Origin: JAPUDQ01 sp964573015
GTDB lineage: Bacteria; Patescibacteriota; Saccharimonadia; Saccharimonadales; Saccharimonadaceae
NCBI GenBank assembly: GCA_964573015.1
Contig: CAZNHZ010000002.1
Coordinates: forward strand, 62,001-126,000
Length of the DNA stretch: 64,000 bases
Direction of reading: 5' to 3'
The notes under the pieces are model-generated. The model was not told where the DNA came from and ran no database searches. It saw only the letters and a program-made list of their open reading frames with translations. Positions 43,560 to 52,584 of the stretch are shown in pieces. The position numbers were made by a program, and so were the translations under genes. The stretch's first letter is position 1; the number at the start of each line of letters is the position of its first letter.

Positions 43560-44837
43560 TTACGATGTGTAAACTGGCTTATGTACCTTAATATCCGGTT
43601 CTAGCTCAGCGATGCGCAACAACTCGTTATATTTTGCGACACGATCGGAGCGGGATAGTGAGCCGGTTTTTATCTGTCCGGCACCGGTACCGACAGCAAG
43701 GTGGGAGATAAATACATCTTCAGTTTCGCCGCTGCGATGAGAAATAATCGTACCGAAACCGGCTTGCTTTGCTAGATTTATGGCTTCGATAGTTTCGGTT
43801 AGTGTACCAATTTGGTTGACTTTGATGAGGATGGCGTTGCCGGCTTTAAGGCTGATCGCTTTTTGAAGCCGCTCGACATTCGTGACCAGTAGATCATCAC
43901 CAACAATTTGAATACCGGGCAGAGTGGCGGTGAGTTGTTGCCAATTATCCCAATCATCTTCGCTTAAGCCATCTTCGATGGAAACCAGCGGATAATCATG
44001 AGTGAGCCGTTTGTACCACTCGATCATCTCAGATGAGGAGCGTGTAAGATGCTCGCGCTCCAGTCGATACCCTCCTTGCCCGTCGTATAATTCACTGGCG
44101 GCAACATCAAGTGCGAACATGACATCACTGCCCGGTGTATAGCCGGCGTTTGCAGCAGCGAGGCTGAGCAGGTCAAGCACTTCGTTGTTGTCGGTAACAG
44201 CGATAGCAAAACCGCCTTCGTCGCCTACTTGGGTCGATAGATGGTGGCTAGCTAAATGTTTTTGTAAAGCATGGAATATCTCGCTGCCCATGCGTATGAC
44301 ATCAGCCATTGATGCTGCGCCGACAGGGATAATCATACCCTCTTGAATATCGGCACCGCCGAGTGCATGTTTGCCGCCGTTGACGATATTCATCATTGGC
44401 ATCGGTAGTGTCATCTCGGGCGCACCGGCTATATCATTGAGATGACGAAAAAGAGGTACGCCACGCTCATTGGCTGCCGCTCGGGCACATGCCAGTGAAA
44501 CAGCCAGGAGAGCATTGGCGCCGAGACGTGACTTGTTTTCGGTGCCATCGCTTTCACGCATCAGGTGATCTAATTTGAACTGATCATCGGCTCGGGTACC
44601 TTTGAGGATTGAGGCAATTTCCTCATTGACGGCGGTAACTGCTCGCAATACGGACATACCGTTATAAAGAGACGGGTCTTGATCGCGTAGTTCGTGGGCT
44701 TCATGTGTGCCGGTTGAAGCACCTGACGGGACAGCCGCTCGTCCCATTACCCCCGAAGCGAGTGTGACGTCGGCTTCGATAGTCGGATTGCCGCGGGAAT
44801 CGAGGATTTGTCGAGCACGTATTGAAGTGATATCCAT
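43560..44837 (-). CDS. eno: Enolase
   Basis: Enolase converts 2-phosphoglycerate to phosphoenolpyruvate. The 425-aa enzyme starts MDITSIRARQILDSRGNPTIEADV; a frame extends to 44855 but the family begins here. Conserved regions include the flexible loop with SGASTGTHEAHELRD, QVGDEGGFA, SIEDGLSEDDWDNW, VGDDLLVTN and the signature LIKVNQIGTLTETIEAI, followed by SHRSGETED. It is divergent from the dehydrogenase-mutase fusion gene by about 75 bp, so the steps on both sides of enolase are encoded together. Confidence 0.97.
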   Translation of the reverse strand: MDITSIRARQILDSRGNPTIEADVTLASGVMGRAAVPSGASTGTHEAHELRDQDPSLYNGMSVLRAVTAVNEEIASILKGTRADDQFKLDHLMRESDGTENKSRLGANALLAVSLACARAAANERGVPLFRHLNDIAGAPEMTLPMPMMNIVNGGKHALGGADIQEGMIIPVGAASMADVIRMGSEIFHALQKHLASHHLSTQVGDEGGFAIAVTDNNEVLDLLSLAAANAGYTPGSDVMFALDVAASELYDGQGGYRLEREHLTRSSSEMIEWYKRLTHDYPLVSIEDGLSEDDWDNWQQLTATLPGIQIVGDDLLVTNVERLQKAISLKAGNAILIKVNQIGTLTETIEAINLAKQAGFGTIISHRSGETEDVFISHLAVGTGAGQIKTGSLSRSDRVAKYNELLRIAELEPDIKVHKPVYTS

Positions 44838-44911
44838 ATAAATATATTTGCACATTGTTTATGTTTATTCTAGCTCTACCATGACGCTTATGCATGTGCA
44901 ATAATGAAGCC

Positions 44912-46570
44912 ATGGCACTAATTTATTTTTATGATGCATCGGAACTAGACAAGCAGCAAATCGCCGAGGGTATGCAGGCAACCGATCATCACTGGGAGTT
45001 TTTGGAAGAAGAAATCAGCCCAGACAATTTGCATCCTGATACCGAGGTAATATCAGTTTTTGTAACCAGTACGGTGACAGCGGAAATAATAGAAAAATTG
45101 CCGAAACTGCGGCTGATAGCCTGTCGCTCGACCGGTTTTAACAACATCGATCTCGCCTCGGCGGATGCCCATGGCGTGACAGTAGTCAATGTACCTACCT
45201 ATGGCGAGTCAACCGTAGCCGAATATACTTTTATGCTGCTGTTGGCACTTTTGCGTAAGTTACCGCAAAGCTTGAATTTTTTGAGCAAAGAAACCGAAGT
45301 CAGTGAGCTGATGGGCTGTGATTTGCACGACAAGACAATCGGTGTGATCGGCACTGGTCATATCGGACAGCGTGTAATCTCTATCGCCAAAGGTTTCGGC
45401 ATGCGCGTGGTTGCCTATGATCCGTTTGCAAAGACCGAGCTGGCAAAATCGTTTGGATTTGAGTACGCTTCGCTTGAGGAATTGCTAAAAATGAGCGATA
45501 TCGTTACCTTGCATGCGCCTTTGACACCTGACAATAAACATTTGATCTCGACAGAACAACTCGAAGCTATGAAACCTGGCGCCGTGCTTATAAATACGGC
45601 GCGCGGTGAGCTTGTAGACACCGAAGCATTGGCCGAGGCTCTCAACCAAAAAGTAATTGCTGGTGCGGCGCTTGATGTCCTGGAGGGCGAGCAGTTATTT
45701 GATGCTCATGAGGAAGTAGCGTTGCTGCGTCGTAATGCTTTGCCGGCCACGACCGCCGAGCAGAGTGTCGTACTGATGGCTCTCAATAAGTTACCAAATG
45801 TCATCCTAACACCGCACAATGCCTTTAACACCCAAGAAGCGATTGGACGAATTAATCAAATCAGTTGTCAAAACATAATCCGGTTTTGGTATGGCGAGAC
45901 GCCAAATAAAGTCAAGCCGCTTAGCAAATCGTATGGCAAGCTGATATTGGCTCGACATGCCGAATCAGAGTGGAACGCCACCGGCAAATGGACCGGTATT
46001 ACAGACGTACATTTGTCTGAAAAAGGTTTTCATGAGTCGGCTTTGCTTGGCTTGGCCCTGAAAGATACCGAGCTTACTGTCCAGCAGGCATATTGCTCCA
46101 ATCAGGTCAGAACACTCGAGACCCTACAGGGTATCCTTAACACCTCGCAGCAGCTTGATGTTCCGCTGTTGCGCAGCGAAGCACTCAACGAACGTGACTA
46201 TGGAGAGTACACCGGTAAAAATAAATGGGATATGCAGAAATTGGTCGGTGACAAAGAATTTACAGCGATTCGTCGTGGCTGGAACCATCCGGTGCCGGGC
46301 GGCGAAACACTCAAAACGGTTTATCAACGAGTCGTACCTTTTTATCAGCAAAGTATTTTGCCAAACCTGATCGAGGGCAAAAATGTTTTGGTGGTGGCTC
46401 ACGGAAATAGCTTACGAGCGCTTATAAAATATTTAGAAAAAATCTCCGATGCAGCTGTCGAGGATCTGGAAATGCCGTTTGGCAACATATTGATATATGA
46501 TGTTGACAACAAAGGGCGGATGACAGCCAAACAAGAAGTGCGCATAGATACACAACCGCCGAATGCCTGA
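44912..46570 (+). CDS. Fusion: D-2-hydroxyacid (D-lactate) dehydrogenase - 2,3-bisphosphoglycerate-dependent phosphoglycerate mutase
   Basis: One uninterrupted frame codes for two enzymes (a start at 44894 adds six residues; numbering here uses that longer form). Residues about 7-340 are a D-lactate dehydrogenase-like 2-hydroxyacid dehydrogenase: NAD motif GTGHIGQ (153-159), catalytic Arg237 in NTARG, Glu near 264, His308 in TPHNA. Residues about 347-555 are a dPGM-type phosphoglycerate mutase: the phosphohistidine LARHAESEW (His355), WTGITDVHLSEKG, NERDYGEYTGKNKWD (Glu433), PVPGGETL and VVAHGNSLRAL (His503). All key residues of both are present. The mutase would supply 2-phosphoglycerate to the adjacent enolase, and the dehydrogenase would use pyruvate and NADH, balancing glycolysis. 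Confidence 0.93.
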   Translation: MALIYFYDASELDKQQIAEGMQATDHHWEFLEEEISPDNLHPDTEVISVFVTSTVTAEIIEKLPKLRLIACRSTGFNNIDLASADAHGVTVVNVPTYGESTVAEYTFMLLLALLRKLPQSLNFLSKETEVSELMGCDLHDKTIGVIGTGHIGQRVISIAKGFGMRVVAYDPFAKTELAKSFGFEYASLEELLKMSDIVTLHAPLTPDNKHLISTEQLEAMKPGAVLINTARGELVDTEALAEALNQKVIAGAALDVLEGEQLFDAHEEVALLRRNALPATTAEQSVVLMALNKLPNVILTPHNAFNTQEAIGRINQISCQNIIRFWYGETPNKVKPLSKSYGKLILARHAESEWNATGKWTGITDVHLSEKGFHESALLGLALKDTELTVQQAYCSNQVRTLETLQGILNTSQQLDVPLLRSEALNERDYGEYTGKNKWDMQKLVGDKEFTAIRRGWNHPVPGGETLKTVYQRVVPFYQQSILPNLIEGKNVLVVAHGNSLRALIKYLEKISDAAVEDLEMPFGNILIYDVDNKGRMTAKQEVRIDTQPPNA

Positions 46571-46645
46571 TTTGATAATCATATACATAAGCGGTATCAT
46601 AATAATAAAATGATATAGAATAAATCGTGAAAGGTGGGCGTTGGT

Positions 46646-49021
46646 ATGTACAAATACCTAAAATTTTTTGAGGAATTGTCGATAAACGATATTCCGCAAG
46701 TTGGCGGCAAAAACGCTTCTTTGGGAGAAATGTACCATCATCTACGCCCGCAAGGTGTCAATTTGCCAAATGGCGTGGCGACGACGGCCGATGCCTATCG
46801 GCATTTTTTGCGCGATGCCGGGCTAAGTGATCAGATATCCCGGACGCTAGAGGGTTTGGATGTCAACGATGTACGAGAACTTGCCAAGCGCGGATCGGCG
46901 ATACGCGATATGATTGTAGCCGCCAAGCTACCGGACGATTTTGAGGATGAGATCAAGCGCGGCTATCGTGATTTATGCCAAAGATGCGGTCATGGTGACA
47001 ATGATATGGTAGTGGCAATTCGATCGTCAGCAACGGCTGAGGATTTGCCAAATGCTTCGTTTGCCGGTCAGCAAGCGACTTTTCTAAATATTTCCGGTGA
47101 GGCTGATGTACTAAGAGCAGTCAAAGAATGTATTGCCAGCCTGTTTACCGACCGAGCGATTGTATATCGTGTCACCAATGGTTTCGATCATATGAAAGTG
47201 GCACTTAGTGTCGGTATCCAACAAATGGTAGCGGTTCGCTCGGAGTGCGCGGGTGTGCTGTTTACAATCGATACCGAATCGGGCTTTAAAAATGCTGTGG
47301 TCGTCAGTTCGATTTACGGACTTGGCGAGAATATTGTCCAAGGACATGTCAGTCCGGATGAGTTTATCGTCTTCAAACCGACTATGGCGATTCTCAAGCG
47401 CAAACTGGGTACTAAAAAAATGAAAATGATACCAACTGGCGCCAATCGTACCAAAAATATTGCCGTGGCAGTTCATGATCAGGAGCGTTTTTCGATTACC
47501 GACGATCAGGTTCGTACGCTGGCTGATTGGGGTATGAAGATCGAGCAGCACTATGGACACCCGATGGATATTGAGTGGGCGCTTGATGAAGATGACAAAC
47601 AACTTTACATCGTCCAAGCTCGGGCCGAGACGGTGCAGTCGCGCCGCGATGAAAATCGTATCGAACAATACAAGCTCATCGAAGACGGTAAGGCAATTGT
47701 TCGCGGTACCAGTGTCGGCAGTAAAATCGGTCAAGGCAAAGCCAGCCGTATCATGAGCGTTAAAGATATCGATGACTTTAAAGCCGGTGATGTACTGGTG
47801 ACTGAGATGACCGATCCTGACTGGGTGCCGATTATGAAAATCGCCAGCGCCATCGTGACCGACAAAGGCGGTCGCACCTGTCATGCGGCAATTGTATCGC
47901 GTGAACTTGGTATTCCGTGCGTGGTCGGAACCGGTAATGCTTCTGAGCTTATCAAAGACGGTCAAGATATTACGGTGAGTTGTGCCGGCGGTGGTGATGA
48001 AGGTACGGTATATGAAGGGATTGTCCAGTACGATATCGTGACAACTGACGTCAAAGGTTTGGAGCGACCCAAGACAAAGATTATGATGAATATTGGCGAG
48101 CCGGAACGAGCCTTTGCCTACTCGCTTTTGCCAAATGACGGAGTCGGACTGGCTCGTGAAGAGTTGATTATCGATACACATATCAAGATTCATCCGCTGG
48201 CCTTGCTGCAGTTTGATCGTGTGAAAGATAAGTCGGTACGGGCGCGGATCAACGAGCTGACGAAAGGCTACGACGATAAGGCTCAGTATTTCATCGATAA
48301 ACTTGCCGAAGGCATCAGCATAATCGGGGCGGCATTTTATCCAAATGATGTTATCATCCGGTTTAGTGATTTTCGTTCCAATGAATATGCTAACTTGATT
48401 GGTGGTAAGCAATTTGAGCCGGAAGAAGAACGCAACCCAATGATAGGATGGCGTGGTGCTAGCCGTTACTATGATCCTAAATATCAAGCGGCATTTGAAC
48501 TTGAGTGTCAAGCGCTCAAGAAATGCCGCGATGAGATGGGGCTTACGAATATCAAAGCTATGGTTCCGTTTTGTCGCAGCCTTGAGGAGGGTCGTAAGGT
48601 ACTTGACATCATGAAAGCACAAGGGCTCAAGCGTGGTGAGAACGGCTTTCAGGCTTATATGATGTGCGAGATACCGTCAAACGTTATATTGGCCGAGCAG
48701 TTTGCCGAATTGTTTGACGGATTTTCGATTGGCAGTAATGATTTGACGCAGTTAACGCTGGGCGTTGATCGGGATAATCATACTGTTGCTCATGTCTACG
48801 ACGAAAATAACCAAGCGGTCAAAGCCATGATTCGTCAAGTCGTCACAATTGCCAAGAAAAAGCACGTCAAGGTCGGTATATGCGGCCAGGCACCGTCGGA
48901 TTATCCGGAGTTTGCACGTTTCTTAGTAGAGATCGGTATCGACAGTATCTCGCTTACTCCGGACACAGTGGTCAAGACAACTGTCGATGTAGTCAAAACT
49001 GAGAAAAAACTCGGACGCTAA
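46646..49021 (+). CDS. ppsA: Phosphoenolpyruvate synthase (pyruvate, water dikinase)
   Basis: PpsA interconverts phosphoenolpyruvate and pyruvate with ATP/AMP; in organisms without pyruvate kinase it can run toward pyruvate. The ATG at 46646 has AAAGGTGG before it. The 791-aa enzyme has the ATP-grasp region with GGKNASLGEMY (about residue 25), VAIRSSATAEDLPNASFAGQQATFLN, and the phosphohistidine in GGRTCHAAIVSRELGIPCVVG. The C-terminal PEP-binding barrel shows VGLAREELII, SDFRSNEYANLIGG, GIGSNDLTQL-like FSIGSNDLTQLTLGVDRDN and the catalytic KVGICGQAPSD cysteine. It follows the fusion gene by 75 bp. No pyruvate kinase gene lies nearby. Confidence 0.95.
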   Translation: MYKYLKFFEELSINDIPQVGGKNASLGEMYHHLRPQGVNLPNGVATTADAYRHFLRDAGLSDQISRTLEGLDVNDVRELAKRGSAIRDMIVAAKLPDDFEDEIKRGYRDLCQRCGHGDNDMVVAIRSSATAEDLPNASFAGQQATFLNISGEADVLRAVKECIASLFTDRAIVYRVTNGFDHMKVALSVGIQQMVAVRSECAGVLFTIDTESGFKNAVVVSSIYGLGENIVQGHVSPDEFIVFKPTMAILKRKLGTKKMKMIPTGANRTKNIAVAVHDQERFSITDDQVRTLADWGMKIEQHYGHPMDIEWALDEDDKQLYIVQARAETVQSRRDENRIEQYKLIEDGKAIVRGTSVGSKIGQGKASRIMSVKDIDDFKAGDVLVTEMTDPDWVPIMKIASAIVTDKGGRTCHAAIVSRELGIPCVVGTGNASELIKDGQDITVSCAGGGDEGTVYEGIVQYDIVTTDVKGLERPKTKIMMNIGEPERAFAYSLLPNDGVGLAREELIIDTHIKIHPLALLQFDRVKDKSVRARINELTKGYDDKAQYFIDKLAEGISIIGAAFYPNDVIIRFSDFRSNEYANLIGGKQFEPEEERNPMIGWRGASRYYDPKYQAAFELECQALKKCRDEMGLTNIKAMVPFCRSLEEGRKVLDIMKAQGLKRGENGFQAYMMCEIPSNVILAEQFAELFDGFSIGSNDLTQLTLGVDRDNHTVAHVYDENNQAVKAMIRQVVTIAKKKHVKVGICGQAPSDYPEFARFLVEIGIDSISLTPDTVVKTTVDVVKTEKKLGR

Positions 49022-49024
49022 TCT

Positions 49025-49285
49025 TTATAAATAGCGATGAGTGACCTGGTCTTTGTTGATACCGTTTTCGATATCGGTAAATCCAAACTGCCGCAAAAAC
49101 GGTATAGATGAGTTTGACCGCGCGCCGGAACGGCAATAGACAACGAGCTTAGTGTCTCGAGGCAGCTCTTTGAGTGCTTTGGGTTCACCATGCATAAGAA
49201 CTGTAGGCGGAATGTTTAGCGCGCCCTTAACATGTCCGGTGGCAAATTCGTAGGGCTCTCGTACATCAATAAAAACTGTTTTCAT
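49025..49285 (-). CDS. Single-domain rhodanese-like protein
   Basis: 86 aa, one rhodanese domain: VFIDVREPYEFATGHVKGALNIP, then VVYCRSGARSNSSIPFLRQFGF. The active-site Cys lies in CRSGARS, as in thiosulfate sulfurtransferases such as GlpE/PspE. It probably carries persulfide sulfur for detoxification or thiolation. It is convergent with ppsA, three bases from its stop. ATG has AAGGATATAT upstream, with a weak AAGGA ribosome-binding site. Confidence 0.9.
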   Translation of the reverse strand: MKTVFIDVREPYEFATGHVKGALNIPPTVLMHGEPKALKELPRDTKLVVYCRSGARSNSSIPFLRQFGFTDIENGINKDQVTHRYL

Positions 49286-49443
49286 ATATATCCTTTAACT
49301 TCCAGTATAAACCATTAAGTTGTGACAGCGATTGTGCGCTGATAAAAATGACTCATCGCGTAACAAAAAGTAATAATTAGATAGTTGCTGCTTATGCTAA
49401 AGTGTTGTATGCTACGGATATAACATAATACAAAGGAAAACTC

Positions 49444-49950
49444 ATGAGAAATAAGCTTCTTGTTGCGGCGGTTGTCTTAGTAGGACTTGCTTCGGTTGCC
49501 TACGCAGCATTCACGCAGACATTGACGATCTCCGGTACTGGTACGGTGACCGGTGATTGGAGCGTTGAAATTACCAGTATAACCAGAACTGCCGGTACGG
49601 CCGGCGCGACTGATGCGGCATCTACTCCGTCACGAAGCGCAACCACTGCAACGTTTGATGTTAGTTTTGCTACTCCCGGTGATTATGCGACGTATGATGT
49701 CGTTATAACCAACAAAGGCTCAATTCCGGCCAAGCTGACATCATTGCCTGACTTGACAACAATTAACGTCGCTGAACCGGCTGATGTCAAATTTACTATT
49801 GTATCTGGTCCGGCACTTAACGATATCCTAAATAACAATGATACCGCGACTGTAAAAGTCAAAGCTGAATGGCTGAGCTCAGCGGTCAGCAATCCGACTA
49901 CGGTTTCAAAGACTGCCTCAATTGAATACGGATTTACGCAAAGCCCGTAG
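49444..49950 (+). CDS. SipW-type substrate, TasA/camelysin-like exported protein (copy 1)
   Basis: 168 aa. A SipW-type signal peptide (MRNKLLVAAVVLVGLASVAYAAF) ends in YAAF and is followed by TQTLTISGTGTVTGDWSVEI, the 'AxFTxTxTISGxxFTTGxW' pattern of TasA/camelysin-like proteins. The remaining beta-rich domain has no cysteine. A likely biofilm/fibre subunit, processed by the Ser/His signal peptidase encoded downstream. It is closely related to the next gene, with which it shares the operon. Confidence 0.8.
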   Translation: MRNKLLVAAVVLVGLASVAYAAFTQTLTISGTGTVTGDWSVEITSITRTAGTAGATDAASTPSRSATTATFDVSFATPGDYATYDVVITNKGSIPAKLTSLPDLTTINVAEPADVKFTIVSGPALNDILNNNDTATVKVKAEWLSSAVSNPTTVSKTASIEYGFTQSP

Positions 49951-50066
49951 GTAAAACAGTATTTGTCGAGCGGGTACTCTGCTCTAGCGTCAGAGTACTG
50001 CTTGTGACGGCCGACCGATAAATGATATAATTTTTCTAGACAATACTGTACAAACAGGAAAAAATT

Positions 50067-50564
50067 GTGAGAAATAAAATTATACCTCTGGCCATCATGT
50101 TAATTAGTGCGGCATCGGTTGCTTATGCATCGTTTGCGACTAATCTTACGATCAGTGGTACCGGTACGGCAACCGGTAACTGGGCCGTAGAAATAATCAG
50201 TATCACCCCGACCTCGCAAACTGGCGCTACTGATCACGTCGGCACACCATCATTTACGGCCACATCGGCTACGTTTAATGTCGATCTAGCTTACCCGGGT
50301 GCGACTTCATCATATCAGGTTGCCATCAAAAATAAGGGTAATATCAATGCCAAGCTCAGTACGATTACCGATCTTACTACTGTAAATAACGCTACGCCGA
50401 CGTATTTGACATATGTAGTAAGTGGCGTAGCAGTCAATGATACATTGGCACCAAATGCCACCGTTACCGCCACAGTGACGGTTAGCTGGGCAGCGAGCGC
50501 CAACACTAATCCCAGCGGCGCGTCAAAGTCGGCGACGATCTCGTTTAATTATATTCAAAATTAA
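50067..50564 (+). CDS. SipW-type substrate, TasA/camelysin-like exported protein (copy 2)
   Basis: 165 aa, a GTG start with a GGAAAAAATT upstream. It is a paralogue of the previous protein: signal peptide (MRNKIIPLAIMLISAASVAYASF), TNLTISGTGTATGNWAVEI, a KNKGNINAKLSTI stretch matching NKGSIPAKLTSL in copy 1, and a closing SFNYIQN. Tandem duplication is evident. Both may assemble together in a surface fibre, or replace each other under different conditions. The 116-bp gap between them lacks a clear terminator. Confidence 0.8.
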   Translation: MRNKIIPLAIMLISAASVAYASFATNLTISGTGTATGNWAVEIISITPTSQTGATDHVGTPSFTATSATFNVDLAYPGATSSYQVAIKNKGNINAKLSTITDLTTVNNATPTYLTYVVSGVAVNDTLAPNATVTATVTVSWAASANTNPSGASKSATISFNYIQN

Positions 50565-50582
50565 TAAAAAGGGGTGGCGTAA

Positions 50583-51389
50583 ATGAGCCGAGGCAGTTCG
50601 CGATCAACGCTACGGCAGCTGATAATGCTGCTAACAATGCCGCTTTTGTTGGTTAGCACTACCTATGCATTGTTCAATCAAGAGCTGTCAATCAATGCTT
50701 CCGGATCAGGTGTATCTTATGTGTCAAATAACTACACACTCATGACCTATAACAAGACCGCTACCCAAGCCGGTAGCACGTGGACCTATAGCCTCTCCCC
50801 GGTGACAATCAAAAACAACGGTGTAACCTCGATAACTGCTTGGCAGGTGGTGTTTGATATACCTTCAGATGCGCCAATGCCAACTTGTGCCAGTACAGTA
50901 TTGTGCACCAAATCAGGAACTAAGGTTACCGTCAAAAACGGCGCCGGTAACGGCACACTAACAGCCGGCGGGTCAACGACTTTCTCATTGTCGTTTACTA
51001 CCGCAACAGCCGCCTATACGCTTCAAAATGTCGTGATATCAGCGACCTACGATACGGCATTTCAGACAATCGCCGGACTGAGTGTCACGATAAGCAATAC
51101 CGGCAGTAAGGTAAAGGGTATCTGGACTTGGACACCCACGATCACCGTCACCAATAATTCCGGCCAGTCACTGAGCGGCTGGCAAGTGACGGTGACGCCA
51201 TGGTCAACATCATATTCGGTAGCTTCGACGATGCCGAGTGGTCTTAGTTTTACGACCAGCAGTACGCAACTGGTTTTTACCAGCACCAACACTATTGCAA
51301 ACGGTACATCATATCAGTTTACGCCAACGATAAAAACCGGAAGTATCTCTAACTGGAATCCATCTGCTTCCGTGAAAGGAAGAGGCTGA
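50583..51389 (+). CDS. Exported protein with two CBM2-like Ig-fold domains, SipW-type signal
   Basis: 268 aa. The signal region (LIMLLTMPLLLVSTTYALF) ends in YALF, like the two preceding proteins (YAAF, YASF). Two beta domains follow: one near residues 40-150 with SLSPVTIKNNGVTSITAWQVVF and TLTAGGSTTFSLSF, and one near 160-268 with TPTITVTNNSGQSLSGWQVTV and NTIANGTSYQFTP. These resemble carbohydrate-binding module family 2, with conserved Trp residues. It may bind a host polysaccharide or the peptidoglycan. The stop TGA overlaps the ATG of the next gene. Confidence 0.75.
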   Translation: MSRGSSRSTLRQLIMLLTMPLLLVSTTYALFNQELSINASGSGVSYVSNNYTLMTYNKTATQAGSTWTYSLSPVTIKNNGVTSITAWQVVFDIPSDAPMPTCASTVLCTKSGTKVTVKNGAGNGTLTAGGSTTFSLSFTTATAAYTLQNVVISATYDTAFQTIAGLSVTISNTGSKVKGIWTWTPTITVTNNSGQSLSGWQVTVTPWSTSYSVASTMPSGLSFTTSSTQLVFTSTNTIANGTSYQFTPTIKTGSISNWNPSASVKGRG

Positions 51390-51727
51390 TGCTTAGAAAA
51401 CTACGTCGTATCAAACCGGCTGCATGGTATGGCGTGGCGGCAGTATTGGCTATGACGGGGCTGCCGTTAGCCGAGGGGTTAATTAACGGTACGGATAATC
51501 TCTTTTCTTATGCGATAATTCAGCTAATAGGTGCTATAGTTGCCGCTTTGTTTGTTCGGCGATTAGTAAACGGTCAGTCGGACAGGCTGCGTCGCTCTGT
51601 AGATAAAAGCTGGATGATCGGCTCGGTATTGGCGGTGTGGTTTGTGGTGTATTTGTCTCAGGCCTGGCCGTCACATATGTCCACAACGTTGTGGCGCCGA
51701 GCTGGCAGACCATATTGTTTAACGTGA
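51389..51727 (+). CDS. N-terminal membrane part of the signal peptidase gene (frame interrupted)
   Basis: 112 aa with three or four hydrophobic segments (about residues 15-32, 40-58, 77-93). It starts at the TGATG overlap with the previous gene and ends inside the next frame, which continues its membrane pattern (VCGVFVSGLAVTYVHNVV). The two frames overlap by 91 bp. They are best read as one gene with a -1 shift somewhere in about 51607-51727, though two coupled genes cannot be excluded. No clear slippery heptamer was found. Confidence 0.6.
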   Translation: MLRKLRRIKPAAWYGVAAVLAMTGLPLAEGLINGTDNLFSYAIIQLIGAIVAALFVRRLVNGQSDRLRRSVDKSWMIGSVLAVWFVVYLSQAWPSHMSTTLWRRAGRPYCLT

Positions 51728-52563
51728 TAGTAGTTGGTATGACCGCGGCAGCAATTGAGTACGCTAGGCATGGTATCATGCAGCTGGGCGGTCGCCGCAA
51801 TGCACTCTTTTTCGGTGTGATAGTGAGTGTGGTATTTATGATCTTGCAAATAAACATTTTGCATATTGCCGAGATGCACACGGCAGATGAGATAATAAAA
51901 TTTGTCGTTTCCGATATCATGCCGAGCGCGGCAAATAGCTTACTGCTTACCTATCTTGCGATAAGCGCCGGCTTGTGGCCGCAGCTAGTGTATCGCTTGG
52001 GTATTGTTGCTATGGTATACATACCACCGATTATTCCAAAATATGACTGGTACTTGAGCGGTGTGGCGTGGTTGTTGTTGGCAGTGGCTACATACATTGT
52101 TGTTGATCGGACCAATCGTGATGATAGACGAACTTCCAGGGATGTAAATTATCGCCGTCTGCGACTTAGGTATGTTTATCATATTATGTACTTGGCGGTT
52201 CTCACCGGCTTAATGTTTTTTATGGTAGGAGTATTTACCTATAAGCCGCAAGCTATCATGTCCAACAGTATGCAACCTGTGTTTGGTCGGGGGTCTATCG
52301 TAATTGTGCAAAGAGCAGATGGTATGCAAGTACAAACCGGCGATATTATCCAATACGTGAGTGCGGGTCGTTCTATCACTCATCGGATCATAAAAATTGA
52401 CCAGAGTAGCGATGGATCGGGACGCCGAATCATTATAACCAAGGGCGACAACAGTCCGAGCGCCGACAAGCCGATTACGGTCGAACAGGTTGTCGGCACG
52501 GTTCGCGCCCAAATACCGCTTTTGGGTTACCCAACCGTTTGGTTACGGGAGGTGGTACAATGA
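51637..52563 (+). CDS. ER/archaeal-type signal peptidase I (SipW-like, Ser/His)
   Basis: 308 aa from a GTG. About six to seven membrane segments (residues 5-195) precede the peptidase domain. The catalytic Ser211 lies in SNSMQPVFGRGSIVIV, and His249 in SITHRIIKI replaces the Lys of ordinary bacterial signal peptidases, as in SipW and the eukaryal/archaeal S26B enzymes. KGDNSPSADKP is the conserved acid-containing box. It probably processes the three exported proteins encoded upstream. An unusually long membrane domain sits before the catalytic part. The frame break at the N-terminus is described under 51389-51727. Confidence 0.85.
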   Translation: MVCGVFVSGLAVTYVHNVVAPSWQTILFNVIVVGMTAAAIEYARHGIMQLGGRRNALFFGVIVSVVFMILQINILHIAEMHTADEIIKFVVSDIMPSAANSLLLTYLAISAGLWPQLVYRLGIVAMVYIPPIIPKYDWYLSGVAWLLLAVATYIVVDRTNRDDRRTSRDVNYRRLRLRYVYHIMYLAVLTGLMFFMVGVFTYKPQAIMSNSMQPVFGRGSIVIVQRADGMQVQTGDIIQYVSAGRSITHRIIKIDQSSDGSGRRIIITKGDNSPSADKPITVEQVVGTVRAQIPLLGYPTVWLREVVQ

Positions 52564-52584
52564 ATAGAGTAAACGGGTGGAATT

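Noticed and set aside
47111..48622. A 503-aa open frame opposite ppsA
   Set aside because: It lies wholly antisense to the highly conserved ppsA and its translation shows no family pattern; a by-product of codon use.
51607..51727. Programmed -1 frameshift in the signal peptidase gene
   Set aside because: No X-XXY-YYZ slippery heptamer was found in the overlap.
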